Shown here: positions 60,128 to 64,000 of the stretch, piece after piece
How the letters are laid out: each line of letters opens with the position of its first letter
Position numbering within the stretch: position 1 is the stretch's first letter
Assembly: GCA_965116165.1 (NCBI GenBank)
Contig: OZ220484.1
Span: forward strand, 1,488,001 to 1,552,000
Direction: 5' to 3'
Origin: Azophilus sp965116165
GTDB lineage: Bacteria; Pseudomonadota; Gammaproteobacteria; Pseudomonadales; Azotimanducaceae
DNA length: 64,000 nucleotides
The notes under the pieces: model-generated
What the model was told of the DNA's origin: nothing
The model's input: the letters and a program-made list of their open reading frames with translations, nothing else
The model's database searches: none
Translations under genes and position numbers: made by a program

Positions 60128-60612
60128 CGAAGACCCCAAAACGCCAAGTGGGGGGCCAGTTCCTCCAGCGCCCGCCGATAGACGTTTTTTTTGAATGCCA
60201 CGACCTGGCCCACGGGATACCAGTAACTGACCCAGCGCCAGTCGTCGAACTCCGGTTTTGCGGAAGCGGCCACCCGCACATCGCCGTCGTCGACAAGCAG
60301 GCGCAACAGAAACCATTTCTGTTTCTGGCCAACGAAAGGCCGGTTGGAGCCCCACCGCCGCAGGTGCTCCGGCAGGCGGTAGCGCAGCCAGCCCCGGGTG
60401 TGCGCGACAAGTTGCACGGCATCTCGCCGCAGCCCCACTTCTTCATGCAGTTCTCGATACAGGGCATCTTCCTCGGTTTCGGAATCCCGGATACCGCCCT
60501 GGGGAAATTGCCAGGCATCGCGGCCACCGACCCGACGCGCCCAAAGAACCTGGGCGTGGTCGTTGGCCACCACAATTCCGACATTCGGCCTATAGCCGTC
60601 CGCGTCCACCAC
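60121..60612 (-). CDS. rppH: RNA pyrophosphohydrolase
   Basis: A 163-residue Nudix hydrolase that removes pyrophosphate from 5'-triphosphorylated mRNA and so triggers RNase E decay. The Nudix box is GGIRDSETEEDALYRELHEE followed by VGL. The family start is DADGYRPNVGIVVAN; the codons before it are two GTGs (60612, 60609) with GGGGG a few bases upstream, so one of these is the start. The frame is open to 60786 without family match. It overlaps ptsP by seven bases. Confidence 0.94.
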   Translation of the reverse strand: MVDADGYRPNVGIVVANDHAQVLWARRVGGRDAWQFPQGGIRDSETEEDALYRELHEEVGLRRDAVQLVAHTRGWLRYRLPEHLRRWGSNRPFVGQKQKWFLLRLLVDDGDVRVAASAKPEFDDWRWVSYWYPVGQVVAFKKNVYRRALEELAPHLAFWGLRC

Positions 60613-60812
60613 GCGACCCCCATAAAAAACCCGACAAGCAATCCGATTAAACCCAATCGCGGCGGAAATACCAACCGGGCGAACCACTGGTGGTGTATCA
60701 GTTTGACATTTACGCGAATCGAGTCTTGCTATCGGGTTCCGCCTGCGCCCGGCGTTCACGGTTCTGCTGATTGAGCGCCTCGGCACAGGCCCGCACGGCC
60801 TCCGCCACCGCG

Positions 60813-61634
60813 TCAGCGGAAGCGAGCTTCTCGGTGAGTCCTGTCAGGCAGACGCTCGATCAGTTGCGAGGAGACATCCTTGGCCGCTTCGTGCATGTCC
60901 CAGCGATACCCGGCCGCCAGCAGTGGGCCGATATCGGCCGCGAACAGCGGCATCTTGAGTTTTGCCGCGAGATTGCGCTCGAACAGCACACGGGTGATAT
61001 TGCCCTCTTCCTGCGCCATGTAGTGGAGGAATGCCTCGACGGCGCGGTTGGGATCGAAGGCGGGCTGCTTCAACGCCACGGCCAGATCGAAGAGGTCGCG
61101 GCCTTTGCGCCGCTGATAGAGTGCGCGCAGCTTGGTGCCGATCAGTTCGTCGAAAGCATAGGTGGTGATCTTCGCGTCATCATCGAACCACCGCGACGAG
61201 ACCGCGAACGGCTCTTCCTTGAGCCCGAGCAGGGTGAAGTGCTCCCTTGAATTGATCTCGATCTTAAATCGCAGCCGTTGGGGCGGAGTGTCCTCGGACT
61301 CGAAGCGGTAGTTCAGCGTGACGCGCCCCTCGTTCTGCTTCCATTGCGGCCTGCCGAGCCAAGGATCGAGAACGGTGTGCAAGGCATCAAGCGTCGGGCC
61401 AATAGGCTCGGCGCGGATTTGCACCAGGTCGATGTCCTCCGAATAGCGGGCCGGCGGATCGATATGTAGCTTGTAGAGGGCCGTGCCGCCACGGAAGGCG
61501 AGGCTCTCGCGCAAATTCGGATGAGAGAAAATCTCGACCAAAGCACGGCTGATGACCAGATCCTGCTCGACCTGAAAATCCTCGACCCATGGCACCCGTG
61601 CTCGCCACTCCGTGATGTAGTCGCGCGGGATCAC
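60813..61634 (-). CDS. abiEii: AbiEii/AbiGii-type nucleotidyltransferase toxin
   Basis: A 273-residue nucleotidyltransferase. The core motif is AFRGGTALYKLHIDPPARYS followed by EDIDLVQI (GG-x-T and D-x-D), and a later lysine region FDELIGTKLRALYQRRKGRD, LFDLAVAL, is typical of the family. These toxins transfer nucleotides to tRNA or related targets and can abort phage infection. The ATG (61634-61632) overlaps the antitoxin stop by four bases, so toxin translation is coupled to the antitoxin. Confidence 0.9.
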   Translation of the reverse strand: MIPRDYITEWRARVPWVEDFQVEQDLVISRALVEIFSHPNLRESLAFRGGTALYKLHIDPPARYSEDIDLVQIRAEPIGPTLDALHTVLDPWLGRPQWKQNEGRVTLNYRFESEDTPPQRLRFKIEINSREHFTLLGLKEEPFAVSSRWFDDDAKITTYAFDELIGTKLRALYQRRKGRDLFDLAVALKQPAFDPNRAVEAFLHYMAQEEGNITRVLFERNLAAKLKMPLFAADIGPLLAAGYRWDMHEAAKDVSSQLIERLPDRTHREARFR

Positions 61635-62416
61635 GCCTCGATCTCCAAATCCGCATTGACGTCCAGTTTCCAGCCGGCGTCACGCACCGCACCCTCGCGC
61701 GGCATGGCGGGAATGAGCGGCGCGATATCCCGCGCCTCCTCCTGAACGTAGCGCTTGAGGAGTTTGGCCTTGTCCGCTTCCCCCGCCATGTCCAGCAGAT
61801 AGCCCAGCCGTTGTGCCCACGGCATGGGTGCCGACCGGGCCACCGCGACCAATCGCTCGGAATCGATCTGTTCGGCCAATTCGGCGATGACACTCGCTCC
61901 ATGTTCGAACCCGCCCACATGATGCGGATAGCCGATGAGATCGACCGTCGTGGCCTCGACGGTCGAGACCCGGATTGTGCCGTGGGGCGTGTTGAAGGGC
62001 TGTGTCGGTACATCAGCGAGGCGCTTGCGGACGACAAAGACAACCCTGACCGCGCCGCATGCGATTTCACGTCGCTTCTTCCCCATCACAACCTGAAATT
62101 CCTGCGGCCGGTGATGAGCGGCACCGTGATATTGGGCGGCGGAAAGCAGCCCGACGTAATAGCCGAGGCCAAGCTGTTCCATTAGCGCTGGAATGAACTG
62201 ATCGGCGGGCAGGCATCCGAGCCGCCTGTACTCGGGCGGGACAATAACGTAGAATCCGCGCGCCGGATGCGCCACCAGCCCCTGTCGGGAGAGCCGGTGC
62301 AGCGCGAGCATAACGGCGTCCTTGGTGCCGCCGAGAGCTTCCCGCGCTTCCTCCGGTGTGAAATGATACCGGCCGCACGCGGCAAGTCCATCAATGTATC
62401 TCCTAGCGTCCGGCAT
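61631..62416 (-). CDS. abiEi: AbiEi-type antitoxin (type IV toxin-antitoxin)
   Basis: A 261-residue protein from ATG 62416. An N-terminal winged helix (RRYIDGLAACGRYHFTPEEA to HRLSRQGLVAHPARGFYVIV) is followed by the AbiEi domain (YVGLLSAAQYHGAAHHRPQE, FQVVMGKKRREI). AbiEi antitoxins repress their own promoter and counter the toxin without binding it. Upstream in-frame starts at 62503 (ATG, with GGGAGG too close) and 62524 (TTG) are possible. A TATGAT (62450-62445) would suit a promoter only for the 62416 start. Repression sites should lie in the same stretch. Confidence 0.86.
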   Translation of the reverse strand: MPDARRYIDGLAACGRYHFTPEEAREALGGTKDAVMLALHRLSRQGLVAHPARGFYVIVPPEYRRLGCLPADQFIPALMEQLGLGYYVGLLSAAQYHGAAHHRPQEFQVVMGKKRREIACGAVRVVFVVRKRLADVPTQPFNTPHGTIRVSTVEATTVDLIGYPHHVGGFEHGASVIAELAEQIDSERLVAVARSAPMPWAQRLGYLLDMAGEADKAKLLKRYVQEEARDIAPLIPAMPREGAVRDAGWKLDVNADLEIEA

Positions 62417-62752
62417 AGCGAATCCGAATTCGAGTGCAAAACCTATCATATTTTGAAGTCTTTTGAGAACGATTTCGGAATCAAGCAAATCAGGGCGGCT
62501 CATCCCTCCCGCCGCCTGTTCCAAACGAACTACGCCCGGTCCTCCTCCTCGGACGGGAAAACGCTTGGTTCAGCTCGGCACCGGCGGTAAAGGGCTCGGG
62601 CCGTCGAGACGGACGCGGAGATAGTATTTCGGGTTGTCACCCGTCGTTAGGGTATCCCAATAGCGTCATTGATGCGGGCTGTACTGGCTCAGATACCTTT
62701 CGGGAATCAAGCACGAAAACCGCGGGATGCGCTCCCATGATATGGTTCGCCA
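62417..62752. other. Divergent promoter region of abiE and the YyaL-like gene
   Basis: 336 bases between the abiE operon (minus) and the YyaL-like gene (plus). It is AT-richer near 62440-62490. A -10-like TATGAT on the minus strand lies at 62450-62445, with only a poor -35 (ATCGTT) at 17 bases. No other gene or repeat is recognised. Confidence 0.5.
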
Positions 62753-64000
62753 ATGAACAACCGCCTGAGCAACGAAACCAGCCCTTACCTGTTGCAGCAC
62801 GCCGACAATCCGGTGCACTGGCAACCCTGGGACGAAACGGCACTCAAAGATGCGCGACAATCCGGCAAACCGATTTTGTTGTCCATCGGCTATTCCTCCT
62901 GCCATTGGTGCCACGTCATGGCGCACGAATCGTTCGAGGACAGCGCCACCGCCGCCGTGATGAACGCCCACTTCGTGAACATCAAGGTCGATCGCGAGGA
63001 GCGGCCCGATCTGGACAAGGTGTACCAGACCGCGCACCAATTGCTGACCCGGCAGAACGGGGGCTGGCCGCTAACGATGTTCCTCGACCCCGAAACCCTG
63101 GTTCCGTTCTTCGGCGGAACCTACTTTCCCAAATCGCCCCGCTACCAGCTTCCCGGTTTCACCGACCTGCTGCACCGCGTCCACGATGTATTCGACAAGA
63201 GACGCAACGACCTTGAGAACCAGGGTCAAAGGCTCTTGGCGGCAATGCGCCAACTCGACCGACGGACGGATGGCAGCGATCGCCTCGATGATGCGGAATT
63301 GCTCGCCCAGGCGCGCGGCCAACTCGGGGATCAATACGACAGCCGGGACGGTGGATTCGGCTCGGCGCCCAAATTTCCAATGTCCGCCATGCTGGAGCGC
63401 CTGCTGCGCCATCAGGCCTATGAGAATGGCGAAACGGGAAAGCGCGCCAGGAAGCGTGGCCGCGACGCGCTCGATATGGTAATGACCACATTGACGAAAA
63501 TGGCGCGGGGGGGCATCTACGACCATCTCGGCGGCGGTTTCTTCCGCTACGCCACCGACCGCCAATGGATGATCCCGCACTTCGAGAAGATGCTCTACGA
63601 CAACGGCCAACTGTTGTCGCTGTACGCGGACGCGCTAACGCTCGGCCCGGATTCGTTGTTCGAAGGCGCCGTGCGCGAAACGGTCGATTGGCTGCTGCGC
63701 GAAATGCGGCACCCGCGCGGTGGATTTTTTGCGGCGCTCGATGCCGATTCCGAAGGCGAGGAGGGCCTTTTCTACCTGTGGCGGCGAGAACAAATAAAGC
63801 GCCTGCTGACGCCGGACGAATACCTTGTGGTGGCAACCCTCTACGGCATCGACAAGCCGGCGAATTTTGAGGGGAAGTGGAACTTTCACCGCCACGACGC
63901 CTGGCGCTCGGTGGTGCGGCGCCTCTCACTGCAACCGGATATGGCCGAACAACTGCTGGCGAGCGCCAAGCGCAAGTTGTTCGCCGAACGGGCAACCCGG
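62753..64000 (+). CDS. YyaL/DUF255 thioredoxin-fold protein (N-terminal part)
   Basis: The first 416 residues of a protein that continues past the window. It starts NNRLSNETSPYLLQHADNPV and has the DUF255 redox motif YSSCHWCHVMAHESFED (residues about 47-63), KVDREERPDLD, NGGWPLTMFLDPE, and GTYFPKSPRYQLPGF. The second part is an alpha/alpha-toroid glycosidase-like fold (GGIYDHLGGGFFRYATDRQW). The human homologue is SPATA20; the bacterial function is not established. ATG 62753 matches the family start; no good ribosome binding site is seen. Confidence 0.92.
   Translation, partial: MNNRLSNETSPYLLQHADNPVHWQPWDETALKDARQSGKPILLSIGYSSCHWCHVMAHESFEDSATAAVMNAHFVNIKVDREERPDLDKVYQTAHQLLTRQNGGWPLTMFLDPETLVPFFGGTYFPKSPRYQLPGFTDLLHRVHDVFDKRRNDLENQGQRLLAAMRQLDRRTDGSDRLDDAELLAQARGQLGDQYDSRDGGFGSAPKFPMSAMLERLLRHQAYENGETGKRARKRGRDALDMVMTTLTKMARGGIYDHLGGGFFRYATDRQWMIPHFEKMLYDNGQLLSLYADALTLGPDSLFEGAVRETVDWLLREMRHPRGGFFAALDADSEGEEGLFYLWRREQIKRLLTPDEYLVVATLYGIDKPANFEGKWNFHRHDAWRSVVRRLSLQPDMAEQLLASAKRKLFAERATR

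Noticed and set aside
9750..60720. Similarity between 9757-9790 and 60688-60720 around GTATC-x-GTTTGACAT
   Set aside because: Only some 25 bases match imperfectly and no third copy was found; could be chance.
1..64000. tRNA or rRNA genes
   Set aside because: I looked for T-loop and rRNA-like conserved stretches and found none I could support.

Overview
The window is GC-rich DNA that reads like a gammaproteobacterial chromosome. The clearest sign is the gene order rppH-ptsP-lgt-thyA (60612-56196), which is typical of that class. A mpl ligase, PPi-dependent phosphofructokinase beside a membrane pyrophosphatase, NnrS, and a heavy load of small mobile repeats would suit a free-living or symbiotic chemolithotroph or methanotroph. 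That last point is inference; no rRNA or other decisive marker is present and I saw no tRNA.

Layout. 1-6480: end of a NnrS gene, then an oppositely oriented DUF433-YhaO-YhaN operon and a broken PhoQ-like kinase. 6589-15441: mostly minus-strand housekeeping genes (DinG helicase, a cNMP-binding protein with a degenerate rhodanese tail, purD, purH, aroQ, a lone DsbD alpha domain, hemH). 15742-23264: plus-strand lipoprotein, DUF2333 protein, membrane pyrophosphatase (hppA) convergent with PPi-type phosphofructokinase (pfp), mpl and a small membrane protein. 23412-30572: acyl-CoA dehydrogenase, ComF, modABC, and a PlsC-like acyltransferase. 30751-39222: a type I-E CRISPR-Cas locus on the minus strand. 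39233-45835: TonB-dependent receptor with a giant three-module lipoprotein and a Pho-box-like array upstream. 47111-50171: type I secretion ATPase and adaptor. 50203-56128: CusCBA-type Cu/Ag efflux. 56196-60612: thyA, lgt, ptsP, rppH. 60813-62416: AbiE type IV toxin-antitoxin. 62753-64000: start of a YyaL/DUF255 thioredoxin-fold protein.

Two things stand out. First, the type I-E locus keeps all Cascade genes and cas1 open, but cas3 is split by an in-frame TGA and lacks its second helicase lobe, cas2 (found by reading the sequence; each half is too short to notice as an ORF) carries an in-frame TGA where Trp is expected, and the array holds one spacer. This is either a decaying system or a Cascade kept for something other than Cas3 cleavage. 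Second, a family of roughly 99-bp non-coding elements with IS5-like ends is scattered over the window. Several copies have 4-bp target duplications (TTAA, CTAG, AAAA), two are nested inside older copies, one has captured 39 bp of the mpl gene that lies 5.4 kb away, and copies supply the start of modA, the end of a lipoprotein gene, and flank the stop codon of an acyltransferase gene. A second, unrelated ~90-bp repeat occurs three times.
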